A program made the position numbers and the translations under genes. The notes under the pieces are model-generated. The model was not told the origin of the DNA and ran no database searches. It saw nothing but the letters and a program-made list of their open reading frames with translations. A DNA stretch of 64,000 bases, taken from NCBI RefSeq assembly GCF_002127325.2, contig NC_035448.2, positions 7,712,915 through 7,776,914 on the forward strand, read 5' to 3'. This document shows, one piece after another, positions 22,765-34,964 of this stretch (position 1 is the stretch's first letter; each line of letters starts with the position of its first letter). The DNA comes from Helianthus annuus. Its lineage: Eukaryota > Streptophyta > Magnoliopsida > Asterales > Asteraceae.

Positions 22765-25318
22765 GTAACACCTTGAAATTTTGTGTCCAATAATGTATTG
22801 ACACGTGTCTTGAGTTTACACGTGGCATTTAATATTAAATAAAGGACTAAAGTTGACAAACCTTGAAAGTATGTAAATTCGAGGGTTATAAATGTCAAAC
22901 AAGGGTAAGTATACTGTATAGTAACCCTAAACGATGCTCGTACCTTCAAACGAATAAATCATGGATCGTACGGAAGCGAAACGCGGAAGAAAGTGAGAGA
23001 TTACAAGCTGCAGGGGTTAACTGTGTCAACATGTTTAATTATACCTCCGAGTGACCCTTTGACATACCCGAGGCTTTGTAACAGTAAAATACGCTCACTA
23101 GAATGTACTATATAAATTCCGCGAAGTTCCGTTTTAAAACGAGAAAGTTATGATCAAATGCGTGCGGGAGGGGTTAAAAGCGTCAACAAAGAAAGTTAAG
23201 GCTTTTCGGATAATAATTAAACTAACCGGGGGCTTAACAGTACGGGTAAAAGGCACGAGGCCCTTAATTGTAATTAACCGAGGGCCAAATCACAAAGTTA
23301 CCCCTTCAAACCCGAAAGGTCAGGTTATTAATTACCAAAGATTTCGTTAATCATTACAAAAGATTTAAAAAGATTTAAAAACAACCCTTATGGACCGCAA
23401 GGGTCCTGCCTTACGGACCGTAAGGGGGTAAAAGATTTGGCTTGTCTCCGCCACAGGCTTACGGACCGCAAGGCCCAAACCATACGGTCCGTAAGCGATG
23501 CCCAGCGACAGAAAGTTGGCTGTTGGCTGTTTAAAACGTTAAGACATTAATGTATGGGTTTCCCAGAGGTATGGGCGACCCCTAATCACTCTCTAGCACT
23601 AGAGGACACATGTTGTTGATCAAGGGGCACGGGTAGACATGTTTGTCAATGATCTAAGGCCTTAGAAGTACTATATAAAGGCCTCATTGCACAACATGTT
23701 ACTCACACCTTCCCTGCCTTCATTGATCACATCTGGAGCTCAACATTTCCTAAACCTTTTACTCACTGTTGTAAAATAATATTTTGGGATTTTTAAAGAT
23801 TTTTAATTAATTTTAACCTGCTCATAACCTGCGGTTATGGTACGGTTCGGTAAATACCGAATATGCCCTTTTCAGCCAAAACTTGAGTTCTACAAGGTCT
23901 TTTGACCCGATTCCAGTTGCTACTGATTTTAAATAATAAATAGAGTATTTTAGACTTTATAAACTGCTCGGGAAACTCAGATTTCCTGTAGAACTCTAAA
24001 ACCCCTTTTAAAGTCTTTAAAATGACCGAAAAACCCCTACGGGGCGTATAATGAACTTAAATTCATTACGGGCATCACGGAAGGTATCCTACTGATATCA
24101 CAACCTCTTTAAGGCATATTGACTTAGGAAACAAGTGTAGGACTCTTACGGTTACCCGTTGCGCCTTTTGCGTGCACGGTTCGGCTTATGTAACTAGTTT
24201 ACATAAATTAGCCGATACGGGTCAAACCATATTATTTTGACCCCAAAATCCAGAGTGTGAATATTAAACCCATATAAAACAAGTCTTCGAACTTGTTGGG
24301 TCAGAATCACATTCCATTCTCGGTTTTCGCCTTTCACGCGATTAAACCGTATCTATCCCTTGAAACTGACCGGTCTAGGCTACGGCTAATATAAAGACCC
24401 GTTAGGATTCTAATAGGTTATTTTAAAACCTTCGTTCCAGAATAGGAGCCCCAGTAAAAGATATCTGTGATTTAATCAATTAAGGACAATACTTGCAAAG
24501 GTAAATACTTTTAACTTATTTTCCGTTATACGGGCTTGGGTTACGGTATATTAAATACCGCTTGATTGAGCATCAAATCTTCAATCGTTTAGGTGGTTAA
24601 TTGAATAATTTGATCGGCTCATTTAAACAGTCTTGTTACTTAAAAGCCTTTGGGGGGTTAATGACCATGTCCTGGATATCCTAGGCATCATTTTACGAAA
24701 TGGCCACGACCTCGACATCCGGGTGTAGGCGTACACCTGGCATTATGTCTATATTAATAAAAGACGTAACCGTTGGTTTACCCACCTCGGTTTTACGCAA
24801 TGTGGTGTGTCTATTGATCTTTAACCCGGACTAGATCCGGGCTACTGAACGCAAAGAAGGAACATGTAATTCGTTCACAAGATTATAATATTAAATAATT
24901 CTCCCAAGTTATAAAAGAGTTTGTGCCTTGTGCATTCAAATCAATTTTAATAAACATTTTTCAAAAGTGTCGGTTGAATGTATTTACCAGTGTAAACTGA
25001 CGTATTTTCCCAAAAAGATTAAGTGCAGGTACTACACGTAATCGGCTGGTTATAGCTCCTTAGCATCTTAAGAAGTCTTGCAAGCTTTGATGCCTTGTCT
25101 GTTGAACAGTATTTTTACTATTATTTTGATCCCCTGTGGATACCATTCGACTATTTGTGATAAATTCGATATTACAATCAAAGGTTGAATTATATTTATC
25201 TTTATGCTTCCGCTGTGCATTCATATAATTGTGTGGTTTGACTATATTGTTGCCAACTACGTCAAGGTAATCCCCCACCGGGCCCACCGGTGATACACGT
25301 GGAAATCGGGGTGTGACA
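22765..25318 (+). repeat. Inner chromovirus 3' LTR (internal deletion)
   Basis: The LTR matches the 5' LTR from TGTAACACC onward, then jumps at 23750 from CAACATTTCC directly to AAACCTTTTACTCACT, losing about 795 bp present in the 5' LTR. It also has a small extra segment near 24768-24785. It ends GTGTGACA at 25318. Confidence 0.93.
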
Positions 25319-25323
25319 GTTTT

Positions 25324-26494
25324 ATGATTATTTTGTTATTATTTGGCCTTATGATTAATGAAAGGATTAAGACTTTGTAAACTCATTAACTGTTTGACAG
25401 ACTTAACCCTTGCGCTCTCACATTTGACGAAACATTGGACCCTCGTTGCAAACCCGAACTCGACGAAATGGTGGTGTTTCGTCATCACCTCTACTCGGCG
25501 AAACTTAGGGAGTTTCGTCGCCCCATTGATGTTTCGTCGTCGCCGAGATGGGCTTTTGGCCCAAGTATAGCCCAGTCACACTGTTCACGCTATTAAACGT
25601 AAATCTAACCCTAATCCTCATTATTCTTCTTCTTGATGCCGACGGCAACTCCTTTCAGCGAAGCCCCCTTTCTCCCTCGGTTCTAACACTCCGGTGCACA
25701 CACACAACTCACTCGGTTAGTATGTCCTGATCCTTACTTATTGTAGTTCTCTGCTTTGCAAATTATATGTTTACATGTTGATGTTTGAGATATGAAAGAT
25801 TTAGGGTTTTAATGCAAACTGATATAACCTGATCTAACATGGGATGGTATTGTATAAAATCTGTATGGTTCGATGATACGGACGAAATGTTTGGCTGATG
25901 ATTTTGCATGAAAATGTATAATATCTATTAATCATGGGTAATGATTATGAATTAGGGTTGTATGATAATAAGAATTAACAATAAACCACGTATCTTTGTT
26001 GATCTGATCTGAGTATTGGATATTTAGACGATAGTAATCCTGATCGGATATGGTTAGTCTATGATTACGGGTATTACAACATCAAATCATCGAATCTGTG
26101 AAACGTTTTAATCTGGTAACTGGTATCTAAACACGTTAACAAAACTTTGAACTCACCAGCGTCGTCTGACACACTTGTCTGCATGCTTGCAGGTCTATAG
26201 GTTTATATCGCTTGGAACTTGCTGTCTGGGACGCTGGAGTGGTCATGGGTCGAGATACTTGGAATTGCAAGACAAGACTAATGATTTCATACATGTGGTT
26301 TATGAAACACTTAACAAATGATTTATGCTTCCGCTGTATACGATGATTTACACTTAACGTTTTGTATCACTTTATGATAATGAATGAAAGTTTTATTTAA
26401 ATATGTTTACGAGTTCAATGTGATTGGTGGCTAAGATCCTGGTACGTCACACGCCCCGCGATGTTCCCGCAAGTGGTATTTTGGGGGTGTGACA
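25324..26494 (+). repeat. Outer element 5' LTR, second piece
   Basis: The outer LTR continues after the inner element, matching 31247 onward. It contains GACGAAA and TTTCGTC words in both orientations (25427-25545). At about 26073 it jumps from GATTACGGGTATT to ACAACATCAAATC, losing about 1.04 kb present in the 3' LTR (32000-33043); TATT is shared at both breakpoints, a microhomology deletion. It ends GGGGTGTGACA. Confidence 0.9.
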
Positions 26495-26497
26495 GTT

Positions 26498-26510
26498 TGG
26501 TATCAGAGCC
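26498..26510 (+). other. Primer-binding site of the outer element
   Basis: TGGTATCAGAGCC lies four bases from the LTR end; same initiator tRNA-Met type as the inner element. Confidence 0.85.
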
Positions 26511-27950
26511 ACTGGTTATAGTAAACTTGGTTTTAAAAACGTTTTCATAAAACCAGACTATAACCGAACAGTTCTGAAAACGGGAATATGACCATGACAC
26601 TCAGCTCCAGATTGCAAGGTTCGTCTTTTCATCTGTGGTATACATTACATGAGTAGTGTACATTTGTTTATGATGTAGCGTACAAACACGCACTCGTCAC
26701 TATAACATGATTACATGAGTTGCTTGCTTACAATATGATGCATTGATAGCATGTCATAGTCCTTAGATTCTTGTGATCTTATCATTTTGAAAACCTCTGC
26801 TTGGCAATCGAGTTTGAGGAACCATTTGACATGAGTTAGGAGGAACTGAGATGAGCATGCAAATCGCAATAGTATTATGGGTACACATATAATAATAATG
26901 CGGGGTGCATGTAAGTCCCAGTGAGGCTTAACAAGTGAAAAAGGGTTCTGCTATGTTATTCGATCAATGTGAAACGTAACGAGTCTATAGGAGTCATAGC
27001 AGTGATTGTCTCCTACTTGAACGTGATCTTTCACTTCTCTCTGAATCCTTTCGAACCTCGATGTTATCGAGTATTACCCGAACACCCATCTGAACGCCTA
27101 GCGAATTGTGTAGAATGTTAGGTGCTAGTACGAACGTCTCTGTGTTGGATGTCGCAGCGTCGAATGATTGGTCTAAACCTTTCTCTCTCCTCTTCATTGG
27201 TTAGAACTCAGTGTATTGACACCTTAGATTCCGTAAGTGCGATCACTTCTGCAACACTCTAGCAGCATACCGTGTATTACTCAATCAACTTGCAAGATCG
27301 AGGGGCAAGAGGATGATCGTAGTATCTCACCGACTTCAGTGTTAGAACGGCCTAGGTTTCTGGCAACGAACATCAGCGATTTGGCTCTAATTGAATCTTT
27401 AACCCCAGACAGCGGCTCATGGGAGCCAACCCCTACGTATTAATCGGGACATAAACGATGACAATGGACCATGGTGCGGAAATGTGTAACGGCCAGCACA
27501 ATGAGTAGCGCTTTAGGACGTGGCACGGAATTGTGACAAGATGGACTTTGTCAGTGAAAGATCGTAGGACTCCATTTCAGGCAATGGCGTTAGAGGTAAC
27601 AGTTATGGCAACATCAAGATACTTGTAATTGTAACCAACAGTATGGAAATGAAGGTGCCAACAACATGAATTGATCATGGTTAAATCAAGACGACAACAA
27701 CCAAGGAAACGACGTCAGTATTGAAAATCCTCGTAGCGATAACAACAACACTGAAAATCATACTCATGGAAGGGCATTTAGGATTGGCGTGGGCGACGCC
27801 AAGATTTTAGCAACATGGTAGCTAGCATGAGTAGCTAAACGCTTCGTCTCTGTCCTACTTAACCCTGATGCTTTTTGAAACCGAATCTGTTGTGGAATTG
27901 GCTGCTGGCAAGTCAATTGAAACCTCATATGTCCGTTGGAATGTAAACTC
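26511..27950 (+). pseudogene. Degraded leader and gag region of the outer element
   Basis: By position this should hold the leader and gag. I find no intact gag domain or zinc knuckle; open frames are under 70 codons and lack motifs. The sequence is AT-rich with repeated CAACAAC-type words around 27600-27750, where a gag tail would be expected. Confidence 0.45.
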
Positions 27951-27952
27951 GA

Positions 27953-30890
27953 CCTTGTGGGACAAGTGTTCGACATCGACCTTCTTTCTACTACCCTTGA
28001 TAGTTTTGATGCAGTAGTCAGTATGGATTGGTTATCCAGATATCGTGCAGATATACCCTGTGAGGAGAAAGTTATCGTCTGTCATAAAGTACCCGAGTGG
28101 TACAGAGGCTAGCATCAATTCAGCAATGAAGGCCAGAAGTGTCCACGGAAGGATCACCCCACTATGTTAACACTCGTTACTGATGTTAAGGCTAAGGAAA
28201 AGAGGATCGAGGATCCACCGATTGTTCGTGATTTCTCCCCATGTGCTACCAGAAGAACTATCAGGTTTACCTTCACATTGTCAGGTGGAATATCAGATCG
28301 GTATCATGTCAGAGGCGTCCCTGATTACTCGTACTCTTACCATCTTGCACCAGGAGGGTTGCAAGAGCTGTCTAATCAACTACAGGAACTGTTGAACAGG
28401 AGTTTTGGCGGACCTAGTTTTTCGCTTTGGGGAGCCCTGGTTATATCCATGAAGATAAGTCTTTTCGTATGTGTTCTGATTATTGAGAACTTAACAGGGG
28501 GCAGTCGAGAACCGTTTACCTCGACCATATATTGACAACCTGTCGACTAGTGCGAGGGACAAGCTTCATTCGAGGATTGGCTAACGAACGAGCTATCGTC
28601 AGGGGGAAGTCCAAGGGGAGGATGTTCCTAAAATGGCCATCCAAACGCAATGCGGTTATTGCGACTTTGTATTCCATGACCTTTGGGGTTAACCAACACA
28701 TTGGCATCTTTATGGATCACATGAATCGTAAGTGTAAGCATCATCTCGTCAAACTGTCAACCGCGTTTATTGATGACACTTGGAATCACTTCTAGGAGAA
28801 AGGAACACCATGAGCAGCACTCATATCTTATCAAAGGGCTCCTAGAGGAGGAGCAACCCCACGCGAAATCTACCCAAGTGTGACTTCAGGGTTTGGGAGG
28901 TACACTTTATTGGTCAGGTAATCAACGAAGTGGGGAATACCCGTGGATCCCGCTAGGACCCATTTGGATAGAAACTGATCGACACCAAAGATCCCTTCGG
29001 GGATACAGCAATCCCTTGGTTTCGCTAGATACTATCGCAGATTTGTCGCGGGATTTTCGAAGATCGTGTAGCTTTAACCTCTTTAGCACAGCAGGGTGCT
29101 GTGTACTTGTGAGTGAACAGAACAGACGGGCATCTTTTCAACTTTTGGAAACCCAACTCAACAATGCACTGAGCATCGTCTTTACCCGAGGGTGCGGGTG
29201 ATCTAGTGATATACCTTAAGGTTTCGAATCAGAGTCCCAGTTACACACCGATGCAACACGAGAAGGTGATGGCTCACGTAGTGGATTTACAAGAGGAGTT
29301 GCACGAGTCACAACCTGCGGTGGAAACCATGGTCTTTGGATTTGAGTTGGAGGCATTACTTGGACGGTACCAAATGCACTACTTAGACCGATCATAAGGG
29401 CCTCCCAGGTACCGTTGTATCGGAAGGGCTAAATCAGTAAATGGCATCACTGGATGGAACTTTCGGATGATTACGACTGTGAAACTTGAATGTGCACGAG
29501 CTTTGTGGCTCACTATCGACTTTAACCTACCTGATCAGACTCGCTCTGTTCAAACTGGAGAACCGGAGGAAGAGGATTTTCAAGTTGAACCCATGCGGGG
29601 CATGGAGAACCAACCTTTGGCAGGTCGGATGATATTCGCTACTTCATGGAACGAATATGGATTCCACTGTATCGCAATCCCAGGGAACTTGTGTTGAGCG
29701 AAGCACACCAGCCTCGACATTCTAGTCATCTGGATTTTTATGGCGTATATTAGGATCTAAGGATCTGGTACTGGTGACTGGGCTTGAAGGCCTACACAGC
29801 AAAGCATGTGAACGACGTTTGGCTTGTGCGAAAGAAAAGGTGGAACATCAGAAACCTTCTAGTTTGTGTCAGTAATCAGAAACACCCATTGGGAGAATTG
29901 GAACAGACTGCCACGGATTTTGTCACTGATCTACCTAGAACTCAGAACGGAAACAACATCACCTGGGTGATCGTTGATTGTATCACGTAACTAGCACGCT
30001 TTATTGCGATCAAGGAAAATGACGAGTCTTCACAGTTTGATTTTGATCATGTAACCGGTTTTTAGGCACGAGGTGCCAACTCCTGTTACCCCTGATTTTG
30101 ATCTATGTTTGATTTATGACGGACAACACACAACACCCTTGACTCACGTCTAGGCATGGGTATTGCTTATCACTGAAGGACAACCGGACAGAGGAACGAA
30201 CCATCCTGGCACACGAGGACATGCTGCGAGCATGTGCGTGACTGACTTTAGTAAACAATTGGAGGGACACTTACCTTTGGGTGAGTTCTATTGCAGTCGT
30301 TACTGTAATGGTATGCACGCCGCTCTGTTTGAGACATTGCATGGATGATAATGCCAATCTCCTTGGGGACTGAGGTGGATAACAATCTAATCACAGGTCC
30401 AGGACTTGTACTCGAAACTCTTGGGAAGATTGCTTGGATCGGAAAACGTTTGGCAACAACGAGTGACTGTCAACAAAGTTGATAAGCTTAGGAAACACTG
30501 GGAATTCATTGTAGGCGACCGTATCACGTTGAAAATCTCGCCCTGGGAGGATGTGGTACGCTTGGGAAGCGTGGCAAGCTTAATTTACGTTGCGATGAGT
30601 AACTCGATTTAGTTCAGTTTGTAAAAAATTATTCAGAATTCTGGAAAGTACCCGACGGATTGGGTAACGTGCATGATGTCATTTATGTCTCGAATCTAAG
30701 GCAGTGTTTGTCCGATGAAACATTTGTGATACCTTCTTTAGACAAGTTGCAGTTGTTGAGGAATCTACCGAAATCATGGACCAGGACATCAGGATTCGTT
30801 AACATAGTCGACTTCCAATCGTGAGAGTTCACTGGAGCTCAAGACGTGGACCGGAGTCCACGTGGGAACGCAAAGATCTGATAAAGCTCT
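27953..30890 (+). pseudogene. Degraded protease-RT-integrase region of the outer element
   Basis: Fragments appear in the normal order but in changing frames. Protease: DAVVSMDWLSRYRADI (about 28010-28060). Then PEELSGLPSHCQVEYQI (28222-28290), the spacer before RT. RT: FMDHMNRKCKHHLVKLS followed by FIDD (28709-28785), while the segments holding IDYRELNK and the Asp-bearing [11 protein letters not shown] are missing or unrecognisable. Integrase: TDFVTDLPRTQNGNNITWVI (29915-29975), GQPDRGTNHPGTRGH and LPLGEF (30178-30290). Tail: VHWSSRRGPESTWE (about 30825-30870). Stops, frameshifts and drift are far greater than the ~4% LTR divergence would predict. Confidence 0.8.
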
Positions 30891-30960
30891 GGTAACCTCA
30901 ATCATTCAGGCGGTTGAATCAACTTTTGCTGTCACTAGCGAATTTCGGGACGAAATTCTC

Positions 30961-31163
30961 TTTCAAGTTGGGGATGATGTGGTACCCGCGGAAAGTCCAC
31001 AGTCATCCTGATCTATCACCTCACTACTTTTGGTTTACTTATCAAATTTCGAGTGTAGTATCCGCGGAAAGTCCACAGTCATCCTGATCTATCACCTCAC
31101 TACTTTTGGTTTACTTATCAAATTTCGGGAGGAAATTTCTTTCAAGTCGGGGATCCTGTGGGC
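30961..31163 (+). repeat. Duplicated polypurine-tract region, 76-bp tandem repeat
   Basis: CTTTCAAGTTGGGGATGATG (30959-30977) is a polypurine-type end directly followed by TGTGGTACCC, which resembles an LTR start. A 76-bp unit then occurs twice (30978-31053 and 31054-31129), and a second polypurine-type end, TTTCAAGTCGGGGATCC, precedes the real 3' LTR at 31164. Confidence 0.65.
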
Positions 31164-33465
31164 TGTGACAACCCGAACTTTCAAGGTCTTTTCTCGACAC
31201 GTTGCGTTTTATAATTCGTTGCGTTGTAACGGATGCGCGTTTGTTATATGATTATTTTGTTATTATTTGGCCTTATGATTAATGAATAAGATTAAGACTT
31301 TGTAAACTCATTAACTGTTTGACAGACTTAACCCTTGCACTCTCACATTTGACGAAACATTGGACCCCCGTTGCAAACCCGAACTCGACGAAACAGTGGT
31401 GTTTCGTCATCACCTCTACTCGACGAAACTTAGGGAGTTTCGTCGCCCCATTGATGTTTCGTCGTCGCCGAGATGGGCTTTTAGCCCAGGTATAGCCCAG
31501 TCACACTGTTCACGCTATTAAACGTAAATCTAACCCTAATCTTCATTATTCTTCTTCTTGACGCCGACGACAACTCCTTTCAGCGAAGCCCCCTTTCTCC
31601 CTCGGTTCTAACACTCCGGCGCACACACACAACTCACTCGGTTAGTATGTCCTAATCCTTACTTATTGTAGTTCTCTGTTGTGCAAATTGTATGTTTACA
31701 TGTTGATGTTTGAGATATGAATGATTTAGGGTTTCAATGCAAACTGATATAACCTGATCTAACATGGGATGGTATTGTATAAAATCTGTATGGTTCGATG
31801 ATATAGACGAAATGTTTGGCTGATGATCTTGCATGACAATGTATAATATTTATTAATCATGGGCAATGATTATGAATTAGGGTTGTATGATAATAAGAAT
31901 TAACAATAAACCACGTATCTTTGTTGATCTGATCTGAGTATTGGATATTTAGACGATAGTAATCCTGATCGGATATGGTTAATCTATGATTACGGGTATT
32001 TATTTGATGTTGATATTAAGGTGTTACTTGTTGATGATGAGCACACGTTTAGGGTTTATTGAACTTGGTTACATATCGTCATTTGATCTGTTTAGAAACT
32101 GGCAACCTAGATAGAATCTGTTAGTTGAACTCGATGAAACGTTGAAGATGTTTCGTCAAAAATAACCGGGGACGAAAGATGGGGGATTTTCGTCACAAGA
32201 CTATCGACAGAATATGGACTTTCGTCAGGGACTTTCGTCGTAACAGTAGACGACAAAATACGACCTTTCGTCGGGATGCCTTTTGAGAACAAATTAGCAG
32301 AACAGCTAATATAACATGTAATGAGTTTGATGTGTATGCATGTTACCTGAATTCATGATAATGCTGGTTAAGAATGAGGACCCTGTATTGATTTGCATGA
32401 AAACTAAATACCTGCTATGTGTAAAACCGTTTTGTGTGAACCAACAGTGAGAATTATATTATGCATGCTAATAGATGTCAATATTTATTGAAAATATATG
32501 TTACGTATGACGAGAAATCTGTTGTCACTCGTGGGAGTAGTAGACCCAACTGTTATGTGCTGCAAAGTATGTAAACTGGATATTTGATGCATGTTATTTG
32601 GTAAACCTTGTAATGAATGCACTCTGTGTGAAATACGCGACTTTGACTATTACGTAACTGATATTATTGATAACCACGATAGGGTTGGTTGACTAACGGG
32701 AACGGGTAATGTAACGTAACATTCCGAGCAAATCTAAGGTGAGTTCACTGCTCTTTTTCCAAGCACGCGTCCCGGGGAGGGACATCTGGTAAACGTTCCG
32801 GGGAGGAATGCTGGGTTATTTGGATGTTTGTTAATACTCGCATATCTATCAATCAAGTCCCATCTACCGATTGTTACCGGGGAGCCAACGGGATATTAGT
32901 TAATAGCGCTATTTAGGCTTGGCAACCTCACACCGCACCGCGGAGGTTGGGAGTGAACTAATGATCACAGTCTTGACTATTGCTTTGATAGAGGCAATGG
33001 GGTTTGGGCAAAACAACTTTAAGCCATTAGCGGTAAACGAGTTATTACAACATCAAATCATCGAATCTGTGAAACGTTTTAATCTGGTAACTGGTATCTA
33101 AACACGTTAACAAAACTTTGAACTCACCAGCGTCGTTTGACACACTTGTCTGCATGCTTGCAGGTCTATAGGTTTATATCGCTTGGAACTTGTTGTCTGG
33201 GATGCTGGAGTGGTCATGCGTCGAGATACTTGGAATTGCAAGACAAGACTAACGATTTCGTACATGTGGTTTATGAAACACTTAACAAGTGATTTATGCT
33301 TCCGCTGTATACGATGATTTACACTTAATGTTTTGTATCACTTTATGATAATGAATGAAAGTTTTATTTAAATATGTTTATCAGTTCAATGTGATTGGTG
33401 GCTAAGATCCTGGTACGTCACACGCCCCGTGGTGTTCCCGCAAGTGGTATTTTGGGGGTGTGACA
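31164..33465 (+). repeat. Outer element 3' LTR (full length)
   Basis: This is the complete 2302-bp LTR, from TGTGACAACCC to GGGGTGTGACA. It carries GACGAAA/TTTCGTC words at 31345-31475 and a second cluster at 32130-32275 in the part lost from the 5' LTR. Also present near 32765-32890 are repeated CCGGGGAGG words. Confidence 0.92.
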
Positions 33466-33760
33466 TATTACACTGGTCAATTAAATGTAATTTTGTATAG
33501 TAAATAATAAAAAAAATATATCTTTAAAAAACCACGTGTATTACACGGGTTTAATAAATCTAATTTTATATACCATTATAATTTTAGGGGACAAAAGGGT
33601 TAGAAAAAAGAAGTTGTGGTCCAAAAGGGTTATAAAAAAATATATATCCTTAAAAAAAACCCCGTGTATTCTACGAATCAAATAAATCTAATTTTATATA
33701 TCAAATTATAAAAAGTTATATCTTAAAAAACCTTATGTATTAAACGGGTCGAATAAATGT
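33466..33760 (-). repeat. Minisatellite, right part
   Basis: Four further degenerate ~70-bp units (ATTACACGGGTTTAATAAATC and relatives) continue the array interrupted at 12390. The TATTA at 33466-33470 is the outer element's target-site duplication. An unrelated ~80-bp segment with two CAAAAGGGTTA words lies at 33582-33645. Confidence 0.7.
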
Positions 33761-34722
33761 GCTCAGATGTTTGAAAATTCCTTTTTGGGCTAAAAGGGTA
33801 AAAGTGATATAACCACAGGGGCCAAAATCGTAATTTACTCTAATATCAAATTAGATAACTAAGTTTGAATTTGAAGCTAATAGATAAATATAAAAGTAAT
33901 GATTAAACTAAATAATATTTAGTAGGATGATTATCTATAATTAATTAAAAGAGTTTAAACTAAAATAATAATTATCCGTAAAATATGGCCTAATATGATG
34001 ACAAGTGTTCTCAAAATGGTTTCTTTTATTATACAGTATAGATTAACATCACTAACTACAGTATACACAATTACCTTAATTTTGTTTTTAGTTACAAAAA
34101 TACCATTTACACTCATATCATTAACTTTTCTTTTGATGGTACTTAGGTCATTTATTCATTTTTGTGTGGCATTTGTAAACATCACATAAGATAAACTATT
34201 TTTTATGTTTTGATCACAAAAAGTGTTGTTATTACACTTTTGACACCTCAAATTTTGTTAGTTTTTTTTTAACTAATTTAAATATTATCTCTTGAATTTT
34301 AATAAATTTATCAAGCGCCCCCTGAGTTCTAATAAAATTATTTTTACCCCTTTTAAACCGCTTTACACTATAACCCTCGAACTTTAATAAAGCTGCCGCT
34401 TTGAGTTTTAAACGAATTTTCCATTACGATGTGATGATTTTTTTACATGTTTTATCTTTTAATATATAATTTCAAATAATATTAATGGCGCACATTAATT
34501 ATTTTTATCTATGTTTCCGGATTAGTTTATGTAACATTACTTTTAAACTAACTGGTTTTTTTAGACTTTTTAAATTGTTTGGTTTTTTAAACCGTATGAC
34601 GCTTATGTATTTACTGTTGTTGCGTGTTTTTTATCTACGGTTAAACCGACCTACTGCAATATGTTATATTGTACCTTATATTAACTTACGTCACAAAAGT
34701 ACTGTAGTGGCGACACTGTTCG
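33761..34722. other. AT-rich intergenic DNA
   Basis: No gene recognised. A hydrophobic 101-codon frame (34485-34790) overlaps the tandem repeat at 34723 and has no motif, so I do not call it. Confidence 0.5.
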
Positions 34723-34810
34723 TTTTTGTTCTTTTTAAGTTTTTGAAGTTTCAACTTAGCCCTATATTTTTGTTCTTTTTAAGTTTTTGAAGTTTCAACT
34801 TAGCCCTATA
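34723..34810. repeat. 44-bp tandem duplication
   Basis: Two adjacent copies of a unit beginning TTTTTGTTCTTTTTAAG and ending TTAGCCCTATA. Confidence 0.9.
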
Positions 34811-34912
34811 TACTAAAAATAATATACGGTTTTCCCCTATAATTTTATTTTCATTTGTTATTTTTTGTTTACAAAAGCTAAATATGGGATATAAATTTTA
34901 CATTTGTTACAT

Positions 34913-34915
<3 letters not shown>

Positions 34916-34962
<47 letters not shown>
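34916..34962. repeat. (TA)n microsatellite
   Basis: About 23 TA units. Confidence 0.95.

Positions 34963-34964
<2 letters not shown>

Larger units (their letters stand above)
12475..25318 (+). mobile_element. Inner Ty3/gypsy chromovirus (TSD GTTTT)
   Basis: LTRs start TGTAACACC and end GTGTGACA; they are 3327 bp (12475-15801) and 2554 bp (22765-25318). GTTTT at 12470-12474 and 25319-25323 is the 5-bp target-site duplication. Order: LTR, initiator-Met primer site, extra ORF, spacer, gag, protease, RT, RNase H, integrase, chromodomain-like tail, purine tract, LTR. This gene order with integrase last is Ty3/gypsy. In the first ~985 bp the LTRs differ at nine positions by my count, all transitions (about 0.9%), so the insertion is recent. 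Confidence 0.95.
12391..33465 (+). mobile_element. Outer, degraded Ty3/gypsy element (TSD TATTA)
   Basis: LTRs begin TGTGACAACCCGAAC and end GGGGTGTGACA. The left LTR runs 12391-12474 plus 25324-26494, because a younger chromovirus landed in it; the right LTR is 31164-33465. A 5-bp duplication TATTA flanks the whole (12386-12390 and 33466-33470), proving a single insertion into the minisatellite. A tRNA-iMet-type primer site follows the left LTR, and broken protease, RT and integrase fragments lie between. By-eye comparison of ~440 bp of the two LTRs gives roughly 18 differences (about 4%), older than the inner element. Confidence 0.9.

Noticed and set aside
34485..34790. 101-codon hydrophobic frame
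   Set aside because: AT-rich sequence produces Phe/Leu/Ile codons by chance; it overlaps a tandem duplication and has no known motif.
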